64,000 nt of DNA from Paenibacillus arenilitoris (GTDB lineage: Bacteria; Bacillota; Bacilli; Paenibacillales; Paenibacillaceae): positions 62,001 through 126,000 of the forward strand of contig NZ_JACXIY010000008.1 of the NCBI RefSeq assembly GCF_014705655.1. The letters are read 5' to 3'. The notes under the pieces were generated by a model. The model was not told the DNA's origin. It saw only the letters and a list, made by a program, of their open reading frames with translations, and searched no databases. Within the stretch, counting starts at the first letter, position 1. Each line of letters opens with the position of its first letter. The position numbers and the translations under genes were made by a program. Shown here in pieces: positions 39,629 to 47,861 of this stretch.

Positions 39629-41911
39629 ATGCAAAATACGGTTGAAATATCGGTCAGGCATTTAGTGGAATACGTGTTCTCGAGCGGCAGCATCGACGTC
39701 CGGCTAAACGCGCTCGACGCGATGCACGAGGGGACGAAGGCGCATCTGCGGATTCAGAGCGGGTACGGCGAGCAGGACCGCAAGGAGGTCTACGTGAAGG
39801 CGGAGCTTGAAGTGGACGGGCTGACGTTCGCGGTCGACGGTAGATGCGACGGCTTGCTGGCCACCGAAGCGGTGCCGACGGTGGACGAGATCAAGTCGAC
39901 CGGCGGCGACCTGGACGCAATCGAGGGCGACGGCTATGAGGTGCATTGGGCGCAGGCGCTGTTCTACGCGTACATGTACGCGAAGGAGCACGGGCTTGCC
40001 GCGATGCGCGTCCAGCTGACGTACGTGCGGACGGATACCGTGGAGGAGCGCCGCTTCGCGCGGGAGCATGGCTTCGCGGAGCTGGAGCGGTTCGTGCACG
40101 AGGTAGCGGCGCGCTACGCGCCGTATGCCCGGCTGAGGCGCGAGCACGAGCTGGAGCGGGACGCGAGCATCCGGGAGCTGGCCTTCCCGTTCGAGTCGTA
40201 CCGGGCGGGGCAGCGGAGGCTCGCCGGGGCGGTATACAAGTCGATCGAGGAAGGCGTCCGCTTGTTCGCGAAGGCGCCGACCGGCATCGGCAAGACGATC
40301 TCGACGACGTACCCCGCCGTGAAGGCGATGGGGGCGGGAATGCTGCAGCGGTTTTATTATTTGACGGCGCGCACGACGACGAGGGCGGCGGCCGAGGACG
40401 CGCTGCTTCTGATGGAGTCGAAGGGGCTGCGGCTGCACGCGGTCACGATTACGGCCAAGGAGAAAATTTGCTTTCAGGACGAGGTGCGCTGCGAGAAGGA
40501 GCATTGTCCGTATGCGGACGGTTATTACGACCGCATTAACGGCGCGGTGCTGGATCTGCTCGGCCATGAGACGGTCATGACGAGGCCGGTTATCGAAGCC
40601 TACGCCCGGAAGCATCGCGTATGCCCGTTCGAGTTTTCGTTGGACGCCGCGTACGCGGCGGATGCGGTCGTTTGCGATTACAATTATATCTTCGATCCGC
40701 GCATCTCCTTCAAGCGCCAATACGCGGAGCAGAAGAAGCGGACGGCGCTGCTCGTCGACGAGGCTCATAACCTGGTCGACCGCGCGCGGGAGATGTTCTC
40801 GGCGGAGCTGTCGAAGGCGCCGTTCCTGGCGCTCCAGCGGGAGCTGAAGGGCGTGCACGACGGGGCCTATCGCGCGGCCAAGGCGATCAACGATTACTTC
40901 ATCGCGCTGCGCAAGGAGAGCGACGGCGAGCCGCACATGGTCCGCCGGCTGCTGCCGGAGGAGCTGGTTGCGCTCGCCGAGGCGTTCGCGGCGGCCGCGG
41001 AGCAGGCGCTGCCCGCCTATGCCGCAGGGCAATTGCTCGACGCGTATTTCGCGGCGCTTGGATTCGCGCGCACGGCGAAGCTGTTCGACGAGCGCTACGT
41101 CGTCTATATCGAGCTGACGAGGAGCGACGTCCGGCTGAAGCTGTTCTGCCTGGACCCGTCGTACCTGCTCCGGCAGGCGGGCAAAGGCTACCGCTCGCAT
41201 GTTTATTTCTCCGCCACGCTGTCGCCGGTGTCCTATTACATGGACATGCTCGGCGCGGACGAGGAAGATTATACGCTGGCCGTCCCGTCGCCCTTCGCCA
41301 AGGAGCAGCTCGACGTGATCGTGAGGCCGCTGTCGACGAGGTATAACGACCGCGACGAATCGAAGCTGCCGATCGCGCAGCTCGTACGGGAGCTCGTGCG
41401 GGAGCGGCCGGGCAATTATTTCGTATTCTTCCCCTCTTATGCGTATATGAACGCGGTTTACGAGACGTTTATCGGGCTGATCGAATGGACGGACGGCGCG
41501 GATGGGGCGGAAGTGCTGCTGCAGAAGCCGGACATGTCGGAGGAGGAACGGGATGCGTTCCTGGCTTCGTTCGAGGCCGGGAAGGAGCGCTCCCTGATCG
41601 GATTTGCCGTCATGGGAGGCGTGTTCTCGGAGGGGGTCGATCTGGCCGGGGACAGGCTGATCGGCGTTGTCGTCGTCGGGGTCGGCCTTCCTCAGCTAGG
41701 CGTGGAGCGGAATATGCTGAAGGAGTATTTTAACGAACAGGGCAAGAACGGCTACGATTACGCCTACGTCTTCCCGGGGATTAATAAGGTGCTGCAAGCC
41801 GGAGGCCGCCTCATCCGCTCGGAGACGGACCGGGGCACGCTCGTGCTTATTGACGACCGTTATCTGCAACCGCACTACCGGCGGCTGCTGCCGGAAGAAT
41901 GGCAGGGGTGA
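39629..41911 (+). CDS. XPD/DinG-type ATP-dependent DNA helicase with N-terminal PD-(D/E)XK nuclease domain
   Basis: 760 residues. Residues about 60-130 carry a nuclease-like 'AVDGRCDGLL' and VDEIKSTG followed by a helix HWAQALFYAYMYA, the RecB/Cas4-like PD-(D/E)XK pattern. The helicase follows: Walker A APTGIGKTIS near residue 220, four Cys in the iron-sulfur region (KICF, VRCE, HCPY, RVCPF), DEAH box LLVDEAHNL, and the C-terminal motif VI region (QAGGRLIRSE). Likely acts in DNA repair or processing of branched DNA. The ATG at 39629 has only a weak site. Confidence 0.88.
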   Translation: MQNTVEISVRHLVEYVFSSGSIDVRLNALDAMHEGTKAHLRIQSGYGEQDRKEVYVKAELEVDGLTFAVDGRCDGLLATEAVPTVDEIKSTGGDLDAIEGDGYEVHWAQALFYAYMYAKEHGLAAMRVQLTYVRTDTVEERRFAREHGFAELERFVHEVAARYAPYARLRREHELERDASIRELAFPFESYRAGQRRLAGAVYKSIEEGVRLFAKAPTGIGKTISTTYPAVKAMGAGMLQRFYYLTARTTTRAAAEDALLLMESKGLRLHAVTITAKEKICFQDEVRCEKEHCPYADGYYDRINGAVLDLLGHETVMTRPVIEAYARKHRVCPFEFSLDAAYAADAVVCDYNYIFDPRISFKRQYAEQKKRTALLVDEAHNLVDRAREMFSAELSKAPFLALQRELKGVHDGAYRAAKAINDYFIALRKESDGEPHMVRRLLPEELVALAEAFAAAAEQALPAYAAGQLLDAYFAALGFARTAKLFDERYVVYIELTRSDVRLKLFCLDPSYLLRQAGKGYRSHVYFSATLSPVSYYMDMLGADEEDYTLAVPSPFAKEQLDVIVRPLSTRYNDRDESKLPIAQLVRELVRERPGNYFVFFPSYAYMNAVYETFIGLIEWTDGADGAEVLLQKPDMSEEERDAFLASFEAGKERSLIGFAVMGGVFSEGVDLAGDRLIGVVVVGVGLPQLGVERNMLKEYFNEQGKNGYDYAYVFPGINKVLQAGGRLIRSETDRGTLVLIDDRYLQPHYRRLLPEEWQG

Positions 41912-42115
41912 TTACATGGCGGTATCGGAGTCCGCTTTGGACGTTCGTTTGACGAAGAAAGGAACGCCGGCGATCAGCTTCTCGAAATAAGCCTCCGCGG
42001 AAAGCGTAACGAGCAGCCCGGCCAGCGCTCCGCCGACCGATAAGGGAATGACCCACAGCATGGGCGGCTGCGTGAAGAACGGGATGAGCGCGGGCGGCGA
42101 GAATCGGAGGCGCTC
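41912..42115 (-). pseudogene. possible fragment of a membrane protein gene
   Basis: A minus-strand frame encodes a hydrophobic piece (LWVIPLSVGGALAGLLVTLS) with a charged tail ending KRTSKADSDTAM. It looks like the C-terminal helix of a larger transporter with everything upstream lost, and has no start site. Convergent with and abutting the helicase stop codon. This is a weak call. Confidence 0.25.
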
Positions 42116-42139
42116 TCGGAGTTTGACGGTGACGACACA

Positions 42140-42330
42140 GGTTAAATTCGAAAATTGAAATAAAATCGCGATTTTAGCTGCCTGACCTTCGATTAGTCTC
42201 ACTATTTGAAACTAGTCATGCTTATTCAGTCCGCCACAGCCAATGATCCACGGATTACATTCGAATTTTGAACCTAAATCCATTTAAATAACCCATGGAA
42301 TCGACTAATTTCAAATATTGAAACTAACTT
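42140..42330. repeat. TTTGAAACTA-type repeats, locus 1
   Basis: Four variants of a short palindromic motif: AAATTCGAAAATTGAAAT (about 42141), ACTATTTGAAACTAG (about 42200), ATTCGAATTTTGAACCTAA (about 42259) and CTAATTTCAAATATTGAAAC (about 42305). The same family recurs at 52490-52670. The region is AT-rich and has no gene. Confidence 0.7.
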
Positions 42331-42430
42331 TGTCATGTAGTCCGGAATCGGGCTTCCGCCACAAGAGGAAGAGAAGGGGGCCATCGGGAGAAAGCGGGGT
42401 GAGGCAGGAAAGAGCAGGGAAAGAGCGGGG

Positions 42431-42535
42431 GGAAGTACGGAAAGTACGGAAAGTGCGGAAGTGCGGAAGTGCGTAAGTGCGGGAAGTACGGAAAGTGCGG
42501 AAGTGCGGAAAGTGCGGGAAAGTGCGGGGAGAGAC
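42431..42535. repeat. short tandem repeat, 9-10 bp unit
   Basis: About eleven copies of GTGCGGAA or GTACGGAAA with small changes. It lies between the AT-rich repeat block and the Crp/Fnr gene and interrupts no gene. Confidence 0.85.
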
Positions 42536-42597
42536 TGGAAGACAACAAAGCCGAGCCGCGATCAAAGCGGTCGGCTTAATAGAACGGGGGAATCGCC

Positions 42598-43107
42598 ATG
42601 CTGCTGCATAAGGGCGAGACGCTATTCCGCCAAGGCGAGAGCGGCGATCTGTACCGCTTGAAGAGCGGCTTGCTCAAGATCGTCCGCGTGCATGAGGACA
42701 GCAGTCCGTATTTGGTCAATATTATCGTGGAGGACGAGACGATTCCTCATCATTCGCTCATCAGCCCGATGCCGTATCACGGCACGGCGATCGCGCTCGT
42801 CACATGCGAGATCGAGCGGATTTCGCCGCGGCGGTGGTACGGCGAGCTGGCGGACGACCCGGGGAAAATGCGGGAGGTCGCCCTTCTGCTGCAAAGCAGG
42901 CTGCGCATGATGCAGCAGCGGATCGACCAATTGACGCAGGTCGCGCCCGCCGACAAGCTGCGGAAGCTGCAGCAGTGGTTCCAGGCGTATATCGCGCCTG
43001 CGACGATAACGGATGTTTTGACGCAGGACGAGATCGGGCAATTGATCGGCCTGCGCCGCGAGACGGTCAACCGGCTGCTGCGGGCGCAGGCCAAGGACGA
43101 TCGTTAA
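42598..43107 (+). CDS. Crp/Fnr family transcriptional regulator
   Basis: 169 residues, shorter than the usual 220-240. A compact cyclic-nucleotide-binding-type domain begins at the first residue (LLHKGETLFRQGESGDLYRL), then the long dimer helix (LLLQSRLRMMQQRIDQLTQ) and an HTH (LTQDEIGQLIGLRRETVNRLL). There is no Cys cluster for an iron-sulfur centre; one Cys is present. GGGGGAA precedes the ATG. Its last codons form the first unit of a 40-bp tandem repeat. It is convergent with hmp, whose promoter carries a Crp/Fnr-type box. Confidence 0.88.
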   Translation: MLLHKGETLFRQGESGDLYRLKSGLLKIVRVHEDSSPYLVNIIVEDETIPHHSLISPMPYHGTAIALVTCEIERISPRRWYGELADDPGKMREVALLLQSRLRMMQQRIDQLTQVAPADKLRKLQQWFQAYIAPATITDVLTQDEIGQLIGLRRETVNRLLRAQAKDDR

Positions 43108-43353
43108 CGGACGGCTGCTGGGGCGCAGGCCAAGGACAATCGTTAACGGACGGCTGCTGCGGGCGCAGGCCAAGGACAATCGTTAACGGACGGCTGCTGC
43201 GGGCGCAGGCCAAGGACGATCGTTAACGGACGGCTGCTGCGGGCGCAGGCCAAGGACGATCGTTAACGGACGGCTGCTGGGGGCGCAGGTCAAGGACGGT
43301 CGTTAACGAATGACTGCTGCGGGAGCGCGCGAAGGAGAAGCGCTACCGGACGG
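43075..43353. repeat. 40-bp tandem repeat seeded by the 3' end of the Crp/Fnr gene
   Basis: Units start at 43075, 43115, 43154, 43194, 43234 and 43274, with a degenerate seventh at 43314. Each contains CTGCTGCGGGCGCAGGCCAA and GATCGTTAACGGACGG. The first unit is the last ten codons plus stop of the regulator; the last unit runs into the 3' end of hmp. Units vary at one to three positions. Confidence 0.95.
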
Positions 43354-44578
43354 CGGAAGCGGTCTCGAGGCTCGCGGCAGGGCCGAAAAATTCGAAGTGG
43401 ACGTCCGATTCCGGAATGCCCCATTCCCGCAGTGCCCGGCGTACCGTCCGCATGAACGGAAGCGGACCGCAGAAGTAGTAGCCGGCGTCCGGCTGCGCGA
43501 TCACGGACTTCAGCCATGGCAGGTCGACGTAGCCTTCCTTGTGGAACGACTGCCGCTCGCGATCCGCGGCGGTCGGCTGCCCGTAGCAGTAATAGACGGA
43601 CAGCTGCGGCTGCTTGCCCGCCAGCTCGTCGACCTGCCGCTTCATCGCATGCACGCCGCCGTTCTGCGCGGCGTGGATGAAGGTGACCGGGCGGTGAGGG
43701 TGCTTCTCCGCCAGCGCGTTCAGCATGCTGACCATCGGCGTGAGCCCGACGCCGCCGCTGATGAGCACGACGGGACGATCGTCCGTTCGGTTCAGCACGA
43801 AGTCGCCCGCCGGGGCGGATAGGCGAATGACGCTTCCTTCTCCGGCATACTCTTGCAAATAGGTCGAAACTTTGCCGGCGGGGCGATCCTGCGCGGCGTC
43901 TTCGCGTTTCACGGAAATGCGGTAATACGGCTTGCCCGGCGAATCGGACAGGCTGTACTGGCGGATATGCGTATGAGAATCGCCCGGAATATCGATCTTC
44001 ACGCTGACGTATTGGCCCGGCTCGAAGCCCGCGATCGCGCCGCCGTCCTCCGGCACGAGATAGAAGGAGGTAATAACGTCGCTCTCCCGCACCTTCCGCC
44101 CGATTCGGAACGCGCGGAAGCCTTCCCAGCCGCCGGCCTGCGCATGCGCCCGGTCGTACATCTCGGCTTCCACGCCGATGAAGGCGTCGGCAATGATGCC
44201 GTAGGCTTCGGCCCACGCATTCAGGATGTCCTCCGTCGCGGCGTCGCCCAGTACCTCCTTGATCGCCTTCAGCAAATACGTGCCGACGATCGGATAATGC
44301 TCGGGCTTCACGCCGAGGCTGCGATGCTTGTGCGCGATTTGCTTCACGGCGGGGAGGATGGCCGCCAAGTTCTCGATGTGCAAGGCGGCGGCATAAACGG
44401 CATTGGCCAGAGCGGTCTGCTGCCGGCCCTGCTTCTGATTGGCGTGGTTAAAAATATGAAGCAGCTCCGGATGAGCGCCGAACAACAGCTCGTAGAACCG
44501 TTTCGTAATCGCTACGCCGTGGACCTCCAGTACGGGTACGGTAGATTTAATGATTTGCACCGATTGTTCGCTTAACAT
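43343..44578 (-). CDS. hmp: flavohemoglobin (nitric oxide dioxygenase)
   Basis: 411 residues, full length. An N-terminal globin domain (1-140, haem-ligand region QIAHKHRSLGVKPEHYPIVG), then an FAD domain (RQYSLSD, GKVSTYLQEY) and an NAD domain (ISGGVGLTPMVSMLN, CGPLPFMRTV). It oxidises nitric oxide to nitrate in the cytoplasm. AGGAGGG precedes the ATG at 44578. An exact TGTGA-N6-TCACA box 66 bases upstream suggests Crp/Fnr-type control. Confidence 0.95.
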   Translation of the reverse strand: MLSEQSVQIIKSTVPVLEVHGVAITKRFYELLFGAHPELLHIFNHANQKQGRQQTALANAVYAAALHIENLAAILPAVKQIAHKHRSLGVKPEHYPIVGTYLLKAIKEVLGDAATEDILNAWAEAYGIIADAFIGVEAEMYDRAHAQAGGWEGFRAFRIGRKVRESDVITSFYLVPEDGGAIAGFEPGQYVSVKIDIPGDSHTHIRQYSLSDSPGKPYYRISVKREDAAQDRPAGKVSTYLQEYAGEGSVIRLSAPAGDFVLNRTDDRPVVLISGGVGLTPMVSMLNALAEKHPHRPVTFIHAAQNGGVHAMKRQVDELAGKQPQLSVYYCYGQPTAADRERQSFHKEGYVDLPWLKSVIAQPDAGYYFCGPLPFMRTVRRALREWGIPESDVHFEFFGPAASLETASAVR

Positions 44579-44636
44579 GATGAATCCCTCCTGCTAGGTT
44601 GATCTGGAATAAGCCCAGTATAGCCCGCCTCCGGGA

Positions 44637-44669
44637 GGCGGTTTGTGATTGCGATCACAGCAAACCGCA
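44637..44669 (-). promoter_or_regulatory. Crp/Fnr-type palindrome upstream of hmp
   Basis: TGTGA-TTGCGA-TCACA at 44644-44659 is an exact match to the Crp/Fnr half-site consensus, the same as the B. subtilis Fnr box. It is nested in a longer inverted repeat, GCGGTTTG (44638-44645) and CAAACCGC (44661-44668). It lies between hmp and the divergent LysR gene, much closer to hmp. Confidence 0.75.
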
Positions 44670-44806
44670 ACGATTTGTGACGGAACGAACCCGTTAATCG
44701 GCGGGCAATGGCGTCGACACGTTTATTATGTGCTAGACTATATATAAACAAGGATGTATGTTAAACCTAAATATTCATATCTATAAATGTATGAGGAGGG
44801 ATTGGC

Positions 44807-45727
44807 ATGGAGCTGCTGCAGCTGCAGTATTTTCGGACGGTTGCGAGGAAGGAGCATATGACGAGGGCGGCGGAGGAGCTGCGGATCGCCCAGCCCGCGC
44901 TCAGCAAGACGATCTCCAGGCTGGAGGAGGATCTCGGCGTACCGTTGTTCGACCGCGAGGGAAGGCAGATCCGCCTGAACGCGTTCGGGAAAGCGTTCCT
45001 GCGCAAGGTGGAGACGGCGCTGACCGCGCTCGAAGAAGGGCGGAAGGAGGTGCGGGAGATGTCGGGCCTCGACCAAGGCAGCATTCACCTTGCGACCTCG
45101 ACGCTCGACTTGCTGACGGAGCCTCTCGCCGAGTTTGTATCCGCGCATCCGAAAGTCAGCTTCCGGATTACGCAGGCGTCCGCTGGCGAGATGGAGGAGC
45201 TGCTGGCGTCCGGCGAGGTCGACATATGCTTTACGCCGCTGCCCCTCGAAGGGCCTGGCTTCAAATCGGCGCAGGTGCTGAACGAGGACGTGTTCCTGGC
45301 GGTTCCCCCCGGGCACCGGCTGGCGGGCCGCGAGAGCGTGGCGCTCGCGGAAGTGGCGAACGATCCGTTCATCGGCTACAAGGAAGGCATGCTGTTCCAG
45401 CCGATGAACGACGCGTTCATGCGGAAGGCGGGCATCTCGCCGAAGTTCGTCTGCCGCGTCGACGAGCCGTCGGCGATCAGCAGGCTCGTGCAGGCCGGGC
45501 TTGGCGTCGCGCTGGTCGGGGGCTGCGGCAGGGTCGCGGGAACGCCGCTCACGCTGCTGCCGATCTCCGCTCCGGCCTGCGGGCGGAGCTTTCAGGTCGT
45601 CTGGCACGAGAAGCGATATTTATCCGTGGCGGTGCAGCAATTCCGCGATTTTATCGTCCAATATTTCGGCAAGCGAAGAAATTCCGGGGCGAAAACGGAG
45701 GGCAAGAAAGCCGAATTGGCCGGCTGA
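44807..45727 (+). CDS. LysR family transcriptional regulator
   Basis: 306 residues: N-terminal HTH (YFRTVARKEHMTRAAEELRI, ALSKTISRLEEDLG), then the effector domain with the usual 'PFIGYKEGMLFQPMNDAF' and 'VQAGLGVALVGGCGRVA' regions. GAGGAGGG precedes the ATG. It is divergent from hmp, 229 bases away; a role in that gene's control is possible but not shown. It ends 74 bases before the leader peptide of the ABC exporter locus. Confidence 0.9.
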   Translation: MELLQLQYFRTVARKEHMTRAAEELRIAQPALSKTISRLEEDLGVPLFDREGRQIRLNAFGKAFLRKVETALTALEEGRKEVREMSGLDQGSIHLATSTLDLLTEPLAEFVSAHPKVSFRITQASAGEMEELLASGEVDICFTPLPLEGPGFKSAQVLNEDVFLAVPPGHRLAGRESVALAEVANDPFIGYKEGMLFQPMNDAFMRKAGISPKFVCRVDEPSAISRLVQAGLGVALVGGCGRVAGTPLTLLPISAPACGRSFQVVWHEKRYLSVAVQQFRDFIVQYFGKRRNSGAKTEGKKAELAG

Positions 45728-45800
45728 AACGGGTATTGACAGCAATTTCTTCAGATGGTAAAGTGACTAATAGATTTTATCGAGAGGAGGATTACGTTCC

Positions 45801-45899
45801 ATGAGAAACGTTACGCATTTGAATTCGATTGTCGTCATCATGAATCATCGTTTGGACATGAATAACGTAATCCATCCGCGCGTCAATACTCTGGCATAA
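45801..45899 (+). CDS. bmrB-like leader peptide of the ABC exporter operon
   Basis: 32 residues, starting MRNVTHLNSIVVIMNH and ending VNTLA. GAGGAGG lies 12 bases before the ATG. The stop codon is 21 bases before a 14-bp terminator stem, and a second terminator follows before the exporter genes. In B. subtilis a small upstream reading frame, bmrB, controls bmrCD by ribosome-mediated attenuation; the gene order and spacing here are the same. Stalled translation, for example by a ribosome-targeting drug, would then allow read-through. Confidence 0.72.
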   Translation: MRNVTHLNSIVVIMNHRLDMNNVIHPRVNTLA

Positions 45900-45920
45900 G
45901 GGTCATTCCCTTCATTGCGA

Positions 45921-45956
45921 GGCGCATGGTTACGTGACCGTAATCATGCGCCTTTT
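45921..45956 (+). terminator. attenuator terminator 1 of the exporter operon
   Basis: GGCGCATGGTTACG pairs with CGTAATCATGCGCC around TGAC (one G-T pair), followed by TTTT. It sits just after the leader peptide stop codon. Confidence 0.82.
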
Positions 45957-46008
45957 CCATGTATTCGAGGCCTGCCCGCGCTGCCCGCGCGCCATGCTTC
46001 GAAAGCGG

Positions 46009-46044
46009 AAGAAGCGTGTCGTTACGGCGGCGCGCTTCTTTTTT
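46009..46044 (+). terminator. attenuator terminator 2 of the exporter operon
   Basis: AAGAAGCG (46009-46016) pairs with CGCTTCTT (46033-46040), followed by six T, 50 bases before the first exporter gene. Confidence 0.75.
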
Positions 46045-46093
46045 ATGGGAAAATTGGGGCTTGGATGGATAACGGAAGGTGTGGTAGATAAGC

Positions 46094-47839
46094 ATGTTTA
46101 GCGTACTAAAAAAATTAAGCTGGTTTTTCAAAATGAATTGGAAACGGTATACGGTCGCGATAACGCTCCTGATCCTGACGGGCTTTATCGACGTCATCCC
46201 GCCATGGCTGATCGGGTATACGATCGACGGCATCCATCAAGGGCTGCTGGGCCAAGCGGAATTCAACCGCGTCCTGTACGGCTGGATCGCGCTGACCGTC
46301 GTCGGCTACCTGATCACGTACGTCTGGCATTATAAGCTGTTCGGCGGGGCGTTCGTGCTGGAGAAGCTGCTTCGCTCGCGCTTGATGGGGCACTTTCTGC
46401 GGATGACGCCGACGTTCTATGAGCGGAACCGGACGGGCGATCTGATGGCGCGCTCGACGAACGATCTCGGCGCGGTGGCGACGACGGCCGGCTTCGGCAT
46501 TCTGACGCTGGTCGACTCGACCTTGTTCATGATCACGATCCTGATCGTCATGGCCGGCGCGATCAGCGTGAAGCTTACGCTTGCCGCGCTGCTTCCGCTG
46601 CCGCTCATGGCGCTGGCTATGAAGCATTACGGCAAGAAGATCCACGAGCGGTTCACGGACGCGCAGGACGCGTTCGGCGAGCTGAACGACCAGGTGCTCG
46701 AATCGGTGTCCGGCGTTCGGGTCATCCGCGCGTTCGTGCAGGAGGAGGCGAGCGAAGCCCGGTTCGGCGCGAAGACAAACGAGGTGCTCGGCAAAAATAT
46801 CGCGGTCGCCCGAATCGACGCCTTGTTCGAACCTACGATGAAAATTCTCGTCGGCACAAGCTACCTGATCGGGCTGTGCTACGGCGGTTACCTGGTTTTC
46901 CATAACGAGATCACGCTCGGCGAGCTGGTATCGTTCAACGTGTTCCTCGGGATGCTGATCTGGCCGATGTTCGCGATCGGCGAGCTGATCAACATTATGC
47001 AGCGCGGCAACGCGTCGCTCGATCGGGTGAACGAAACGCTCGGCTACAAGCCGGACGTGGCGGACGCCGGCGCGTCCATTCCCGTCGATGAGCCGACGTC
47101 GCTGGCTTTCCGGAACGTCACGTTCCGGTATCCGTCGTCGGAGGTCGATAACTTGAAGGACGTCACCTTCACGCTCCGCCAAGGACAGACGCTCGGCATC
47201 GTCGGCCGGACCGGCAGCGGCAAGACGACGCTGCTGAAGCAGCTGCTGCGGGAATACCCGCTCGGCAGAGGCGAGATCCGCGTCTCGGACGTATCGCTCG
47301 GCAACGTGAAGATCGACGAGCTGCTCGGCTGGATCGGCTACGTGCCGCAGCAGCCGATCCTGTTCTCGAAGACGATTCGCGAGAACATCTTCTTCGGGCT
47401 GAAGGAGGGCGGCGAGGACGACCTGCAGCGGGCGCTGGAACGCGCTTCGTTCGCGAAGGACATCAAGTTTCTGCCGGACGGCCTCGATACGATGGTCGGC
47501 GAGCGGGGCGTCGCGCTGTCCGGCGGGCAGAAGCAGCGGGTCAGCATCGCGCGCGCGCTGATCGCCGACCCGGACATTCTGCTGCTGGACGACGCGCTGT
47601 CCGCGGTGGACGGCAAGACGGAGGCCGAGATTATCGAGGGTATCCGCACGGAGCGCGCCGGCAAGACGACGCTGATCACGACGCACCGGTTGTCCGCCGT
47701 GCAGCATGCCGACTGGATCGTCGTGCTCGACGAGGGCCGGATCGTGCAGGAAGGCACGCACGAGCAGCTGCTCGAGAAGGGCGGCTGGTATCGCGAGCAA
47801 TACGACCGCCAGCAATTGGAAGCGATCATTGAAACGTAA
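46094..47839 (+). CDS. bmrC: heterodimeric ABC exporter subunit (BmrC/YheI-like)
   Basis: 581 residues, six membrane helices then an ATPase domain. Walker A GRTGSGKTT at 371-379, signature LSGGQKQR, and Walker B ILLLDDALSAVD in which the catalytic Glu is Asp500. One degenerate ATP site with a normal one in the partner is the rule for heterodimeric exporters such as B. subtilis BmrCD, and the length also fits. Probably a multidrug exporter, expressed only when the two upstream terminators are bypassed. The partner gene follows after 22 bases. Confidence 0.9.
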   Translation: MFSVLKKLSWFFKMNWKRYTVAITLLILTGFIDVIPPWLIGYTIDGIHQGLLGQAEFNRVLYGWIALTVVGYLITYVWHYKLFGGAFVLEKLLRSRLMGHFLRMTPTFYERNRTGDLMARSTNDLGAVATTAGFGILTLVDSTLFMITILIVMAGAISVKLTLAALLPLPLMALAMKHYGKKIHERFTDAQDAFGELNDQVLESVSGVRVIRAFVQEEASEARFGAKTNEVLGKNIAVARIDALFEPTMKILVGTSYLIGLCYGGYLVFHNEITLGELVSFNVFLGMLIWPMFAIGELINIMQRGNASLDRVNETLGYKPDVADAGASIPVDEPTSLAFRNVTFRYPSSEVDNLKDVTFTLRQGQTLGIVGRTGSGKTTLLKQLLREYPLGRGEIRVSDVSLGNVKIDELLGWIGYVPQQPILFSKTIRENIFFGLKEGGEDDLQRALERASFAKDIKFLPDGLDTMVGERGVALSGGQKQRVSIARALIADPDILLLDDALSAVDGKTEAEIIEGIRTERAGKTTLITTHRLSAVQHADWIVVLDEGRIVQEGTHEQLLEKGGWYREQYDRQQLEAIIET

Positions 47840-47861
47840 TTAACGAAAGGCGTGAAGAACA

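Noticed and set aside
43075..43353. Possible CRISPR array
   Set aside because: 40-bp units follow each other directly without spacers, and the first unit is part of a coding gene.
46115..47815. 566-residue open frame on the minus strand of the first ABC exporter gene
   Set aside because: It mirrors a well-supported gene, is rich in Arg, Asp and His in the way expected of an antisense frame of GC-rich coding DNA, and has no ribosome-binding site or domain.
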